Below are positions 51,726 through 60,762 of a DNA stretch of 64,000 nt, one piece after another. Every line of letters starts with the position of its first letter. Positions within the stretch are counted from its first letter, which is position 1. The stretch lies in assembly GCA_021151695.1 (NCBI GenBank), contig JAGKWU010000018.1, positions 20,214-84,213 of the forward strand, in the 5' to 3' direction. Made by a program: the position numbers and the translations under genes. The notes beneath the pieces were generated by a model, which searched no databases, was not told the DNA's origin, and saw nothing but the letters and a program-made list of their open reading frames with translations. The DNA is from Cellvibrionaceae bacterium. Lineage in GTDB: Bacteria; Pseudomonadota; Gammaproteobacteria; Pseudomonadales; Cellvibrionaceae.

Positions 51726-53804
51726 TTAAAGCTGTTGCGCCAATTCCTGCGGGGTCAAGAAGGATTGTTTATTCCCGGTGCGGTATCCATAAATGACTGC
51801 AAAAGACAAAATATTTTGCACGTAGAGGCGCGTCTCTTTGTAGGGAATCGTCTCTATCCAGACATCGTAGGGCAGCTTATCGCCATCTTTATTCAACCAC
51901 TGCTTTACCCGGGTTGGACCAGCGTTGTAAGCGGCGGCAACCAATATGCGGTTGCCAGAAAAACCCACCAGTAACTCATTAAGATAGCGGCTACCGAGCA
52001 CGATATTTTTATCCGCGCGCAATAAATCCTGTTGGTTAAAGTTGAGCCCTGCTTTTTTGGCGGTGGACTTGGCTGTGGTTGGCATCAGCTGCATCAAACC
52101 CATAGCGCCTACGGGCGATTTGGCGTCGGTATTAAACGCACTTTCCTGCTTGGTAATGGCAAAAATAAAGTGCGGATCTATCTCTGCCTGACGCGCTGCT
52201 GCTTTCACGTTTTCATGGAAGGGAATTGGGAAGCGCACTGAGAGATCATCCATGTAGTCGGAATCTTGCATAGTCTGTATCGCCTGGCGATACCAACCCC
52301 AGCGATCGGCAATTCGGCCGGCCGCCACCATTTTTTCTGTCGACTCAAAATGATGGGTGGTATAAACCCATTCGCGGGTCGCAGCAGCGTAATCGCCCAG
52401 GGAATAAAACTCGCGGGCGCGCTCAATGCCAGGGTTGGTTTCTACCTGGTTCATTAACTCTTTTGAGAGCGTCAATGGGTTGTCGCGCAAGCTGTAAGCG
52501 AGCCCGAGGTGATCTGAGGCCATGAAACCGTAAAAGCTACGCGTACTTGCCACTTCTGTGTAGAGATCGCGCGGCTTTTTGCCTCCTGTCTCAGGCATCT
52601 TCAACTCTTCCATAACGCGGGCCAGCCAGTAGCTCCAGCGTTCGCTGTTGCGGCTTTCGGTGGGCAAACGAAGAATCCAGTGCAGGGATTTTTCCCAATC
52701 CTGACGATGCAAAGCTTCGCGAATCAATGCTTCCAGCAGATCCGGTTGGCTGAGACCGGGGCTGTCAGCCACCAAGCGCTCCGCTAAATCACCCTGGTCC
52801 TGACGCAACAATTGGCGCGCTATGGTGTAGTTAACCTGGGAGCGTTCGCTATCGCTAAAGTGGCTGCGACTGGCAAAGACTTGCCAGAGTCGCAGCGCTT
52901 CGGTAGCGCTGGTTTGCGCGTAGTTCTCCAGGCCCAAAACGGTAACGGCGCGTGCCTCGGAGTTGACGTTGTTAAAGCGTTCGGGTTGTAGAATCAAACG
53001 CGGGTTTTGCGCCACGTTTTCATATTGGATGGCGAGCTTTTGCTGCTCCGGTTCCATGTCCTGCACCAAGCTGGTCGCCAGGGCAATTTCATCGTTCTTA
53101 ACCGCTTTGGCGTGACGGCTCCAGAGTAATGCTGGTGTCAACATACCGGCCTTGCGCCATTCGGCAAACACCGGATCGCAGGATTTGGATTGTGGGTGGC
53201 CGACATTCCACAGGGTTTCAACGTCCTTCAATGCCCCTTTATCACCCGTAGCCAGACGGGCGCGAATATTAAGGCAGGCGAGTTCAGGATCAGTCAGATT
53301 GGCATCGTAGTAGCGCAGGTAATCTGGCCAGAGTTCCTTAATAGCAAGCGTGCGCAACCAGCGGTGGCGCATGCGTTCGCCGAGCCAGGTGTTGTTATGA
53401 CGCGCAAAAAATTGATCTACTTCAGCGCGCGGCAACGCCATAAGACGGTCGCCCAGTTCCTGATACTCAAGATAAGGCAAAAGCGGGTAGCTTTTCAGTT
53501 TCGGAACTATCAGCTGATAGCGGGCCAGCTGATTTTTATCCAACGCTTTTTGCGCCTCCAGGTAATAGAGCCGCTCAGCTTTGCGGGCGCTTGATACTGG
53601 CAGGTTAACGGCACCGGGCAGAGGCGTTGCCAATTGTGGGGAGGGCGTGGCTGCAGGTTTGGCGGCCGTTTGGGTTTTTGCTTTGGATTTTGCCGGGGAT
53701 TTCTGGGTTTCTGCCTGGGTAGCAGCAGTAGTCACAAAGGCGCCGCTTAATAGACAACTGGCTATCAGCAGGCTGCGCATCACAAAGGGGAGCAGGGGGT
53801 ACAT
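51726..53804 (-). CDS. slt: Soluble lytic murein transglycosylase
   Basis: About 692 residues from the ATG at 53804, which has GAGG nine bases upstream; starts at 53849, 53819 and 53780 are also open. A signal peptide (FVMRSLLIASCLLSGAFVTT) is followed by a Lys/Ala/Pro linker, the long alpha-superhelical U domain (about 80-470) and the SLT domain: FAITKQESAFNTDAKSP with catalytic Glu, GAMGLMQLMP, and AAYNAGPTRVKQWL. It cleaves peptidoglycan glycan strands in the periplasm to 1,6-anhydromuropeptides. The length matches Slt70 plus linker. Confidence 0.93.
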   Translation of the reverse strand: MYPLLPFVMRSLLIASCLLSGAFVTTAATQAETQKSPAKSKAKTQTAAKPAATPSPQLATPLPGAVNLPVSSARKAERLYYLEAQKALDKNQLARYQLIVPKLKSYPLLPYLEYQELGDRLMALPRAEVDQFFARHNNTWLGERMRHRWLRTLAIKELWPDYLRYYDANLTDPELACLNIRARLATGDKGALKDVETLWNVGHPQSKSCDPVFAEWRKAGMLTPALLWSRHAKAVKNDEIALATSLVQDMEPEQQKLAIQYENVAQNPRLILQPERFNNVNSEARAVTVLGLENYAQTSATEALRLWQVFASRSHFSDSERSQVNYTIARQLLRQDQGDLAERLVADSPGLSQPDLLEALIREALHRQDWEKSLHWILRLPTESRNSERWSYWLARVMEELKMPETGGKKPRDLYTEVASTRSFYGFMASDHLGLAYSLRDNPLTLSKELMNQVETNPGIERAREFYSLGDYAAATREWVYTTHHFESTEKMVAAGRIADRWGWYRQAIQTMQDSDYMDDLSVRFPIPFHENVKAAARQAEIDPHFIFAITKQESAFNTDAKSPVGAMGLMQLMPTTAKSTAKKAGLNFNQQDLLRADKNIVLGSRYLNELLVGFSGNRILVAAAYNAGPTRVKQWLNKDGDKLPYDVWIETIPYKETRLYVQNILSFAVIYGYRTGNKQSFLTPQELAQQL

Positions 53805-54169
53805 ATTAAGCAACCTCATACAGCATCTTTCTACTACGGCGTCCACCATGCAAAGACTTGGTGTGCAGACGAGCCACGAAATGATTTTTCACAAGTTATA
53901 TAACGCCATCGTTTTACCATCGGCGTTTCTGGTCTGCGTAAGTATAAACATCCCCACCTTGCGCTGTGCACTTAAAATGCAGCAAATCCGGTAAATAAAA
54001 AAACCTGCAGAGAGCTTTGTGAAAAGAGGAGTGTAGTATTGCTTAAAAAAACAGCAACTTTTGAGTGTATTTTTAGTTGCGCGAAGCGGCTGCACAAAAT
54101 GAGCGAAAGCTCTTCACTGACCGTTCTTATATGACGCCACCTGGGCGAAAGCATCGGTGTAAAAGCAAA
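53805..54169. other. Intergenic region between slt and the lysozyme-like gene
   Basis: About 365 bases with only short unconvincing frames. It should contain the slt promoter. A small stem GAGC-GAAA-GCTC lies at 54101-54112, about 58 bases beyond the stop of the upstream reverse-strand gene, and may act as its weak terminator. Confidence 0.4.
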
Positions 54170-54706
54170 TCAGGCTGCCAGGGTTTTATGCTCGCGCAAT
54201 ACCAGTTTACGGTAATTGGTTTCGAACTTTTCCAAGGGTAGATCACTGTTAAAACACAATTCATTGGCATCGCGTTTGGAAAAATATTGCAGCCAATATG
54301 CCCCCATCGCCTCAATATCATTGGCATCTGGCAGCGCGACTCTGTGGCGCTTGTAGATCATCCAGGCAACACCGGTGGCATAGCTTAGGTTAGTGATTAG
54401 TTCCTGGTGAGGAGCTTTCAAGAATTGTTGCTGGCTGGCGAGTCCGCGAAGGCGGGAGGCAAGTTCGGGATCAGTAATCAGAAATTCGTCCCAGACTTGT
54501 ATATGTGTGTTTGGAGAAATACGGTAAAGCCCTTGGCCCTGGTTCTGGCTGGACTGGAGGTGGCTATTGTGCAACCTGAACCCCAGTTGGGATTCCTGCG
54601 CTGCTGTACCGAGTAACAGATTTTCAGCAGCGGGCGACCAGTCATCTAATTGTTCCAAGGTCGGACGAATTACCAGAGAGCGCAAATCAGTCGCAAAAAT
54701 GCCCAT
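54170..54706 (-). CDS. Small lysozyme/transglycosylase-like protein of unknown role
   Basis: 178 residues, no signal peptide or membrane helix. LLLGTAAQESQLGFRL carries a Glu-Ser pair as in the catalytic helix of goose-type lysozyme/SLT folds, and GLYRISPNTHIQVW and ATGVAWMIYKRHRVALP fit the following substrate helix. I recall similar proteins in phage-tail-like or structural gene sets, but no such genes surround it here. GAGG precedes the ATG. It could be a domesticated phage muralytic protein; the function is not known. Confidence 0.6.
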   Translation of the reverse strand: MGIFATDLRSLVIRPTLEQLDDWSPAAENLLLGTAAQESQLGFRLHNSHLQSSQNQGQGLYRISPNTHIQVWDEFLITDPELASRLRGLASQQQFLKAPHQELITNLSYATGVAWMIYKRHRVALPDANDIEAMGAYWLQYFSKRDANELCFNSDLPLEKFETNYRKLVLREHKTLAA

Positions 54707-55045
54707 TTTTTACCTCTATTTCCCGCTCCAACGTCGTCGAGAAAATTTTTCTTACAATTAATATGTAGCTGTGTTTTGTTGCTATTGCCAATTTTGGTAA
54801 TAAATTTACTAAATTGCGCGACTACCTCTACATATCTTCCAGTTTTAAGCGCCAGCTTTAGCTTTTAAACGTCAGGTCTTTGGCTAAGTAGAGCTCTTGT
54901 ATATTCCTTTGCAATGGTTACGCCAGATTGCGTAAAACGGATGCAGTAAAACAGCGTCGCCCAACAAAAAAACATCCAATTCCTTTGCTCTTATTACTCA
55001 CTATACTCAACGCATATGTCTGTGAGCTGAATCCAGGAGGAGCTT
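54707..55045. other. Intergenic region upstream of ald
   Basis: About 340 bases, AT-rich, without a credible gene. It must contain the promoters of ald and of the reverse-strand lysozyme-like gene. TATACT at 55002-55007 could be a -10 box of ald, but the spacing to TTGCTC (54985) is too short to be sure. Confidence 0.35.
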
Positions 55046-56140
55046 ATGAAAATCGGCATTCCCCGGGAGTGTAAATCCGGCGAACATCGAGTCAGCCTTA
55101 CTCCCGCAGCTGTGAATGATGCAGTTGCTATGGGGCATCAGGTGTCGGTTGTGGCAGATGCCGGGCTTGCGATTGGTTTTAGCGATGAGCTTTACCAGCG
55201 TGCCGGTGCGCACATAGTGCCGACAAATGAGGCCGTTTTTGCCAGTGCAGAATTGATCGTCAAAGTGAAAGAGCTGCAGCCTGACGAGTTTGCCTTGCTC
55301 AAGCCTCACCATCGTCTCTTCTCCTATTTGCACCTTGCGGCTGAGCCGCACTTAACCCATGCGCTAATCCAATCCGGCGCCAGCTGTATTGCCTTCGAAA
55401 CCATTACCGATTCTCACGGGCGTCTGCCGTTGTTGGCGCCCATGTCCGAGGTGGCGGGGCGTTTGGCTGTACAGGCTGGAGCACACCACTTGAGTATGGC
55501 GCAGGGAGGGCGAGGGGTTCTGTTGGGTGGCGTACCCGGCGTGGAACCGGCCAATGTATTGATTCTGGGAGGTGGTGTTGTCGGCGCGCAGGCTGCAAAA
55601 ATTGCGGTAGGTATGGGCGCCCAGGTGCGTGTCATGGATAAGTCGTTGATACGACTCCGCGAACTGGATAATCACTATCAGGGGCGACTCATCACAGAAT
55701 TCGCTACCCAGGCACGCATAGATGAGCTGAGCGAGCAGGCGGATTTGGTGGTAGGAGCCGTATTGGTGGTGGGTGCTGCAGCCCCGAAGCTCCTTAGCCG
55801 CGCACAGCTTGCACGCATGCAACGCGGAAGTGTCTTGGTGGATGTGGCTATCGACCAGGGCGGCTGTTTTGAGAGCTCCCGGCCTACGACCCATCAGCAT
55901 CCGACTTATCAGGAGCAGGGGGTCATTCATTATTGTGTAACGAATATTCCGAGTGCGGTGGCACGTACAGCAAGTTGTGCACTCAGTAATGCCATTTTTC
56001 CTTATGTTTTGCTGCTGGCATCACTGGACGATAAGGACTTGCTGTCGCATTCGGAGATTTATTCCGGCCTGAATGTTTATCAGGGCGAACTACGCAATAA
56101 AGCGGTTGGAATATCACTGGGAATGAAGTGGCGAGAATAA
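55046..56140 (+). CDS. ald: Alanine dehydrogenase
   Basis: 364 residues: MKIGIPRECKSGEHRVSLTP at the N terminus with the substrate Arg and Lys, VKVKELQPDEF with the second Lys, SYLHLAAEP with the catalytic His, and the NAD site VLILGGGVVGAQAAKIAVGM. It reversibly deaminates L-alanine to pyruvate and ammonia. A strong AGGAGG ribosome-binding site lies upstream. It has no obvious operon partner. Confidence 0.95.
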   Translation: MKIGIPRECKSGEHRVSLTPAAVNDAVAMGHQVSVVADAGLAIGFSDELYQRAGAHIVPTNEAVFASAELIVKVKELQPDEFALLKPHHRLFSYLHLAAEPHLTHALIQSGASCIAFETITDSHGRLPLLAPMSEVAGRLAVQAGAHHLSMAQGGRGVLLGGVPGVEPANVLILGGGVVGAQAAKIAVGMGAQVRVMDKSLIRLRELDNHYQGRLITEFATQARIDELSEQADLVVGAVLVVGAAAPKLLSRAQLARMQRGSVLVDVAIDQGGCFESSRPTTHQHPTYQEQGVIHYCVTNIPSAVARTASCALSNAIFPYVLLLASLDDKDLLSHSEIYSGLNVYQGELRNKAVGISLGMKWRE

Positions 56141-56300
56141 GTGAGCTATCATAGAGGTATATTTAAGCGTCGGGTTATGCCATTGGCGGGCTTTAATCTA
56201 TACTCACTGCAAGGACATTTCCAACAGGTACCTCAAGGTATCGAGCCTGCCAGTATCTGCAGAGAATAACAACATTACACCGAGTGGATTAACTTAATTC

Positions 56301-58757
56301 ATGCGAGACAAGATCCCATCGTTTTTCCATGGCATCTCTTTCCAACTGGCCAAAATAGGTATTATTTTGGCTTTTGTGCTCAGTTTTATCATGAGCACTG
56401 CCCAGCTATATCTGGATTATCACAATCAGCAAAAGGAATTGACCAAACTGCTCAATCAAGTGATTGAAGTTGCCAAGCCGCCTGCTGCCCGCTCGGTGGC
56501 CACCCTCGACGAAGAGCTTTCGGAAGAGGTGGTTAATGGCCTGCTTAAATATGATTTTATTTATGAAGTGGTTATTGCCGACGAACAGGGCAATATCCTC
56601 TCACAGGCCAGTAATCGTCGGGAGCCGGCTGCTACGCGCTGGGTGACGCAAAAAATTGCCGAGCCGACGTTTGAACGTAAAGCGGATTTGGAAATCCCCG
56701 GTTATGCGGAAGGTACCGCTGGTAGCATAAGGTTTAAAGTGGATATGGACCGCTGGTTGGCTGGTTTTTATTCACGCTCTTATTTGAACGTGTTCACCGG
56801 TATCTTGCGCAACATGGTACTGGTGATGCTGCTGTTTATTGTGTTTTATTTCACGCTCACCAAGCCACTGGTTAAGCTATCACGTGAGATTAACAACATA
56901 AATCCTGATCACCCTGGCGTTAACCGGTTAACGCTGCTTCCCCCCAAACGTCGCGATGAACTTGCACAGCTAATTGTCAGCTCCAATCATTTGCTGGATG
57001 TAGTGGAGCTTTCCCTTGCCAAACGCCGTGCTGTTGAATTAGCACTGCGTAAAAGCGAGGAGCATCTGCGCCAGATTATCGATAACCTTCCTGTGATGAT
57101 CGGCGCGCGCAATATTGCCGGCTACTATTTATTCGCTAACAAGGCCCTCGCCGATGAATTGGGTTTTACTCCTGAGCAAATGCGTAATTTGCATGTACGC
57201 CAATTGCTGAAAAATTCCGTCTTCGATATAGATACCATGCTGCAAAATGATTACCGCGTAATTCGCGGTAACGAAGAGCTTGATGTTATCGAAGAACGTT
57301 TTATCACCGCCACAGGTCGCCAGTTATTTTTGCAAACCCACATAATGCCGCTGGCGTTTTACGATGAGAAAGTTGCGCTCATCGTTTCCGTGGATATCAC
57401 GGAGCGCAAAAATGCCCAGGCGAAAATGGAGTTTATGGCTCATCATGACTCGCTGACAGGTTTGCCCAATCGCCTGCAATTGGTAGAGCGCCTTGAGCAT
57501 GAATTGCGCCGCGCCGAGCGCCATGGCTATTTTGGTGCTGTGTTGTTTATCGATCTCGATCAGTTTAAGAACATCAACGATTCCCTCGGCCATCCTGTAG
57601 GTGACCGCGTGTTGCAAGAGGTGGCAACTCGCTTGCAAAACACCGTGCGCGAAGAGGATCTGGTGGCGCGTCTTAGTGGCGATGAATTCGTCGTTGTACT
57701 CACCGTACTTGATCAAAATATGGAAACGGCCGCATTGCGCGCTGGTGAAGTGAGTGAAAAGATCCGCACGGTTATTTCTCAGCCATGCCTCTATGACAAT
57801 ATGGAGCTGCGTGTAACCTGTAGTGTGGGGGTGGTGGTTTATCCGGATAAAAATAATTCGGTGCACGAGCTGCTGCGTTACGCTGATACCGCCATGTATC
57901 AAGTAAAAGAAAAAGGCCGTGACTCCATCGAATTCTTTAACGAAGAGATGGCCGATAAAGTCAGTCGTCAATTGGTGATGGAAGGCGACCTGCACCGTGC
58001 ACTGGACGAGCAGCAATTTGCGCTGCATTACCAGCCCAAAATTGATGTGATGACCGGTGCCGTCGTTGGTGCAGAGGCATTGTTGCGCTGGCAACATCCC
58101 ACTAAGGGCATGGTGTCGCCAATTGATTTTATTCCCGTGTTGGAAACTTCAGGCATGATTATCGAGGTGGGCCAATGGGTGTTGGAAGAGGCCTGCAAAA
58201 CGCTTGAGCTTTGGCACAACAAAGGTCTGTGGCGAGATGGTATGCGCTTGAGTATCAATATCAGTCCACGTCAATTCCGTCGCAATGCGTTTGTGGATGA
58301 TGTGATGCAGACATTGACCAAGTACAAAATTCCTGCGAACTCACTCGATATGGAAATTACGGAGGGCATTGTTATCCAGCGTGTTGACGATGCGATCACT
58401 ACCATGACCTTGCTGTCTGAAAAAGGTGTCAGCTTCTCGCTTGATGACTTTGGTACGGGTTATTCTTCCATCAGTTATCTCAAGCGTTTGCCAGTAAGTA
58501 CACTTAAAATCGATAAAGGTTTTGTGCGCGATATTATCGATGACCGCAACGACCGCGTATTGGTGGAAACCATTATTACCATGGGTCGCCTGCTGGATAT
58601 GGAGTTGGTGGCGGAAGGGGTAGAGCAGAGTGATCAGCTTAAAATTTTGCAACAGTTTGGCTGTCACTTCTATCAAGGTTATTTATCCAGCCCTGCCGTT
58701 GCCCTTGAGAAATTTGAAGACATTTTGATCATTAACCATCAGCAATTCGATAGCTAA
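56301..58757 (+). CDS. Membrane PAS-GGDEF-EAL cyclic di-GMP protein
   Basis: 818 residues: TM1 at about 15-37, a periplasmic sensor of some 130 residues, TM2 at about 168-190, HAMP-like linker, PAS (about 255-370; LRQIIDNLPVMIGARNIAGY), GGDEF (about 375-545; HHDSLTGLPNRLQL) and EAL (about 560-812). The cyclase motif is LVARLSGDEFVVVL, where Ser replaces the first Gly. The EAL set is complete (GAEALLRWQHP, DMEITEGIV, SLDDFGTGYSSISYLK, TLKIDKGFV, LVAEGVEQ), so hydrolysis of cyclic di-GMP is the more certain activity. No ribosome-binding site is obvious. Confidence 0.9.
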   Translation: MRDKIPSFFHGISFQLAKIGIILAFVLSFIMSTAQLYLDYHNQQKELTKLLNQVIEVAKPPAARSVATLDEELSEEVVNGLLKYDFIYEVVIADEQGNILSQASNRREPAATRWVTQKIAEPTFERKADLEIPGYAEGTAGSIRFKVDMDRWLAGFYSRSYLNVFTGILRNMVLVMLLFIVFYFTLTKPLVKLSREINNINPDHPGVNRLTLLPPKRRDELAQLIVSSNHLLDVVELSLAKRRAVELALRKSEEHLRQIIDNLPVMIGARNIAGYYLFANKALADELGFTPEQMRNLHVRQLLKNSVFDIDTMLQNDYRVIRGNEELDVIEERFITATGRQLFLQTHIMPLAFYDEKVALIVSVDITERKNAQAKMEFMAHHDSLTGLPNRLQLVERLEHELRRAERHGYFGAVLFIDLDQFKNINDSLGHPVGDRVLQEVATRLQNTVREEDLVARLSGDEFVVVLTVLDQNMETAALRAGEVSEKIRTVISQPCLYDNMELRVTCSVGVVVYPDKNNSVHELLRYADTAMYQVKEKGRDSIEFFNEEMADKVSRQLVMEGDLHRALDEQQFALHYQPKIDVMTGAVVGAEALLRWQHPTKGMVSPIDFIPVLETSGMIIEVGQWVLEEACKTLELWHNKGLWRDGMRLSINISPRQFRRNAFVDDVMQTLTKYKIPANSLDMEITEGIVIQRVDDAITTMTLLSEKGVSFSLDDFGTGYSSISYLKRLPVSTLKIDKGFVRDIIDDRNDRVLVETIITMGRLLDMELVAEGVEQSDQLKILQQFGCHFYQGYLSSPAVALEKFEDILIINHQQFDS

Positions 58758-58774
58758 TTTTTTTGTGGTGCGGC

Positions 58775-59491
58775 TTAAGGATAGAGCCGGCCCAACAGAT
58801 AGGGAACTACGGTTTCCACTCGCATAATCCTCTCTCCCAAATTCACTGGCTGAAACCCGCAGGACTGCTGCAGCAGATTTATTTCATAGGGAATAAATCC
58901 GCCTTCAGGGCCTATTGCCAGGGTAATTTCATAATCAATCTGCGCGGGGCAAATTTCTTCTGTATAGGGGTGTGCGACCAACGCGCGAGTATTTCCAACA
59001 ATTGTCGGTAAGTCGTCTTCCACAAAAGGTTTAAAGCGTTTGACGAGTTGAACCTCTGGTAGCAGTGTGTCGCATCCTTGTTCCAGACCCAGCAATAAAT
59101 GTTCGTGAATGGCTTCAGGTGAAAGCAACGGCGTTTGCCAGTAACTTTTTTCAACGCGATACGAGTTGATTAAATAAATTTTTTTAACGCCCAGGGTCGC
59201 AATTGTTTGCAGTGTGCGCTTGAGCATTTTGGGGCGTGGCAGCGCTAGCACCAGCGTGAGAGGTAGTGGCGGTGGCGGTGGGCGATTAAAGGCAACTTCC
59301 AACTGAATTTCGTCAGGATTGCAGAGCAACACTTTGCCAGCACCCATAAGGCCATTGAGTTGGCCCACTTTCATTTCATCGCCAGTTTTAATCTGGTGAA
59401 TTTCGAAAATATGCTGGAGTCGACGAGGATCGCGAATGCTGACCAAATGTTGGCCAGAAAAGTCGCTGTCAGAAACAAGAATCAGGTTCAT
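58775..59491 (-). CDS. rsmE: 16S rRNA m3U1498 methyltransferase RsmE
   Basis: 238 residues of the SPOUT fold: a PUA-like N-terminal part (residues 1-75) and the knotted domain with LVLALPRPKMLKRTLQTIAT, GVKKIYLINSYRVEKSYW, ALEQ-like LGLEQGCD, LAIGPEGGFIPYEINLLQ and LGERIMRVETVV. It methylates U1498 of 16S rRNA. The ATG lies only five bases after the CCA end of tRNA-Arg, leaving no room for a ribosome-binding site outside the tRNA. Confidence 0.95.
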   Translation of the reverse strand: MNLILVSDSDFSGQHLVSIRDPRRLQHIFEIHQIKTGDEMKVGQLNGLMGAGKVLLCNPDEIQLEVAFNRPPPPPLPLTLVLALPRPKMLKRTLQTIATLGVKKIYLINSYRVEKSYWQTPLLSPEAIHEHLLLGLEQGCDTLLPEVQLVKRFKPFVEDDLPTIVGNTRALVAHPYTEEICPAQIDYEITLAIGPEGGFIPYEINLLQQSCGFQPVNLGERIMRVETVVPYLLGRLYP

Positions 59492-59496
59492 AAAAA

Positions 59497-59573
59497 TGGC
59501 GCCCCGGAGACGATTTGAACGTCCGACCTGCCGCTTAGGAGGCGGCTGCTCTATCCAACTGAGCTACCGGAGC
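59497..59573 (-). tRNA. tRNA-Arg (anticodon CCT)
   Basis: A complete 77-base cloverleaf on the reverse strand: acceptor GCTCCGG/CCGGGGC, D arm TAGCTCAGTTGGATAGAG, anticodon stem GCCGC/GCGGC around CTCCTAA (anticodon CCT), T loop TTCAAAT and encoded GCCA. It reads AGG codons. Confidence 0.97.
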
Positions 59574-59597
59574 AGGGGAGGATATTAACGCGGGCGC

Positions 59598-59626
59598 ATT
59601 GTAGGGATTTTTTGCAGATAAACCAA
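59598..59626 (-). promoter_or_regulatory. Promoter of tRNA-Arg-rsmE
   Basis: On the reverse strand TTGGTT (59626-59621), a 17-base spacer and TACAAT (59603-59598) are followed by the GC-rich GCGCCCGCG discriminator, as expected for a stringently controlled tRNA promoter. Confidence 0.8.
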
Positions 59627-59645
59627 GGCGTGATTTAGCATGAAG

Positions 59646-59670
59646 AGCAACCATCAGAGTGACGGTTGCT
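59646..59670 (-). terminator. Hairpin after flgN
   Basis: Eleven paired bases (59646-59656 with 59660-59670, one G-T pair only on the reverse strand) with a three-base loop, 18 bases beyond the flgN stop. The U tract is weak. Confidence 0.55.
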
Positions 59671-59687
59671 TCAGCCGTAAAGCGGTA

Positions 59688-60164
59688 TCAGGCTTTTGCC
59701 ACTGTATAAGAGCTGTTGTGATTGGTAGTGCTGCCTTTTTGGGTGTAAAGCGATGGCGCAGCCACCTGACCACGGATCAAATTCAACAATTGAGTCAGGG
59801 TCTGTTTGGAGCGGTTGATCATGCGGCCGTTAACTTCGTTGGCTTCCTGACACTCTACGAAATGTTCGGTAAGCCGTTGCCATTCCGGAACCAGGGCGCG
59901 GGTTGTGGGGTCGCGCTCCAGAAAGCTGATCCAACCTGCCAGATCAGTTGATAAGCCCAAGGTGCGCAGCAGTTGAGCACGTTGTTTCGCGGTGAAGGCG
60001 AGGTTGCCGAGGAGCTGGTCTTTTTGGGCCACTATGTCCTGCATGCCGGCTAGCTTACGCTGCTCAAGCAGTTCGCGCTCGTTGAGCAACAAGGATTTTA
60101 ATTGGCTAACAGCGGCGGAATCCTGGGCGAGCATATCGCGCAGTAATTGGATGTTGAACGACAT
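59688..60164 (-). CDS. flgN: Flagellar export chaperone FlgN
   Basis: 158 residues from ATG 60164, which has GAGG five bases upstream (the frame is open to 60182). It is all-helical with SFNIQLLRDMLAQDSAAVSQ, LLLNERELLEQRKLAGMQDI, AQKDQLLGNL and a C-terminal ANEVNGRMINRSKQTLTQLL, the hook-junction-protein binding helix. FlgN delivers FlgK and FlgL to the export gate. It follows flgM, as usual. Confidence 0.9.
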   Translation of the reverse strand: MSFNIQLLRDMLAQDSAAVSQLKSLLLNERELLEQRKLAGMQDIVAQKDQLLGNLAFTAKQRAQLLRTLGLSTDLAGWISFLERDPTTRALVPEWQRLTEHFVECQEANEVNGRMINRSKQTLTQLLNLIRGQVAAPSLYTQKGSTTNHNSSYTVAKA

Positions 60165-60249
60165 AGCAACCTCACAGGTCATGGCTTACTGATGTTAAGT
60201 AAACCGGCCACCGTTGGGGGAGTGGCCATGTTTAAACGGAATAACAGTT

Positions 60250-60570
60250 TTAGTTAAATAGCTCATCCTGGTTGAGCATATTTTCGGCAATACGCTCGGG
60301 ATTGATTTCAAAACGGCCTTCGGCAATAGCTTGTTTAAGCGCTGCCACCCGGTCGTAATTCACATCGGATGAACTGTCGATTTTGGCTTGCAGGCGGCTC
60401 AAGTTCTGGCCCTCCGCACTGAGTACCACATTGTCTTTGCTGCTGGTAACGGCAGTTTCAACAGTGCTCGGCTGGGTTGTCTTGGTGGTGGTCGGTGTGG
60501 CAGGCGCGCTACTGCGACGCGTGCTATTGGCACCACCTGATGAGCCAATGTTGTTTGTATCTATAACCAT
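60250..60570 (-). CDS. flgM: Anti-sigma-28 factor FlgM
   Basis: 106 residues. The N-terminal half is low-complexity and Ser/Thr/Pro-rich (disordered, as in FlgM); the C-terminal half holds the sigma-28-binding helices (DNVVLSAEGQNLSRLQAKI, DYRVAALKQAIAEG-like, ERIAENMLNQDELF). FlgM binds FliA until it is exported through the finished hook. A sigma-28 promoter lies 90 bases upstream, giving the usual feedback loop. Confidence 0.93.
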   Translation of the reverse strand: MVIDTNNIGSSGGANSTRRSSAPATPTTTKTTQPSTVETAVTSSKDNVVLSAEGQNLSRLQAKIDSSSDVNYDRVAALKQAIAEGRFEINPERIAENMLNQDELFN

Positions 60571-60660
60571 GATATTCGTTCCCCAACGATTGCTATGAGT
60601 TCAGGAGCCCCGGTGGTTGGCCGGCCCCGTGGTGGCGGGGATAGAGACTTCCTATTAGGG

Positions 60661-60687
60661 TTGTCGGCTGACTCCAGTGGAACTTTA
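60661..60687 (-). promoter_or_regulatory. Sigma-28 promoter of flgM-flgN
   Basis: On the reverse strand TAAA (60687-60684), a 15-base spacer and GCCGACAA (60668-60661) match the flagellar TAAA-N15-GCCGATAA consensus with one change. A perfect CCCCG/CGGGG hairpin (60625-60640) lies in the transcript leader. Confidence 0.8.
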
Positions 60688-60762
60688 GCAATAAATTACC
60701 AATTAAAGCGGTTAAGTCTCTGCCCAGGATTGTCGCTGGCTACCCAACAGGGTGATAGCGGC

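Noticed and set aside
60206..60227. GGCCAC/GTGGCC hairpin between flgM and flgN as a terminator
   Set aside because: Short stem with a ten-base loop and no U run; flgM and flgN are more likely one transcript.
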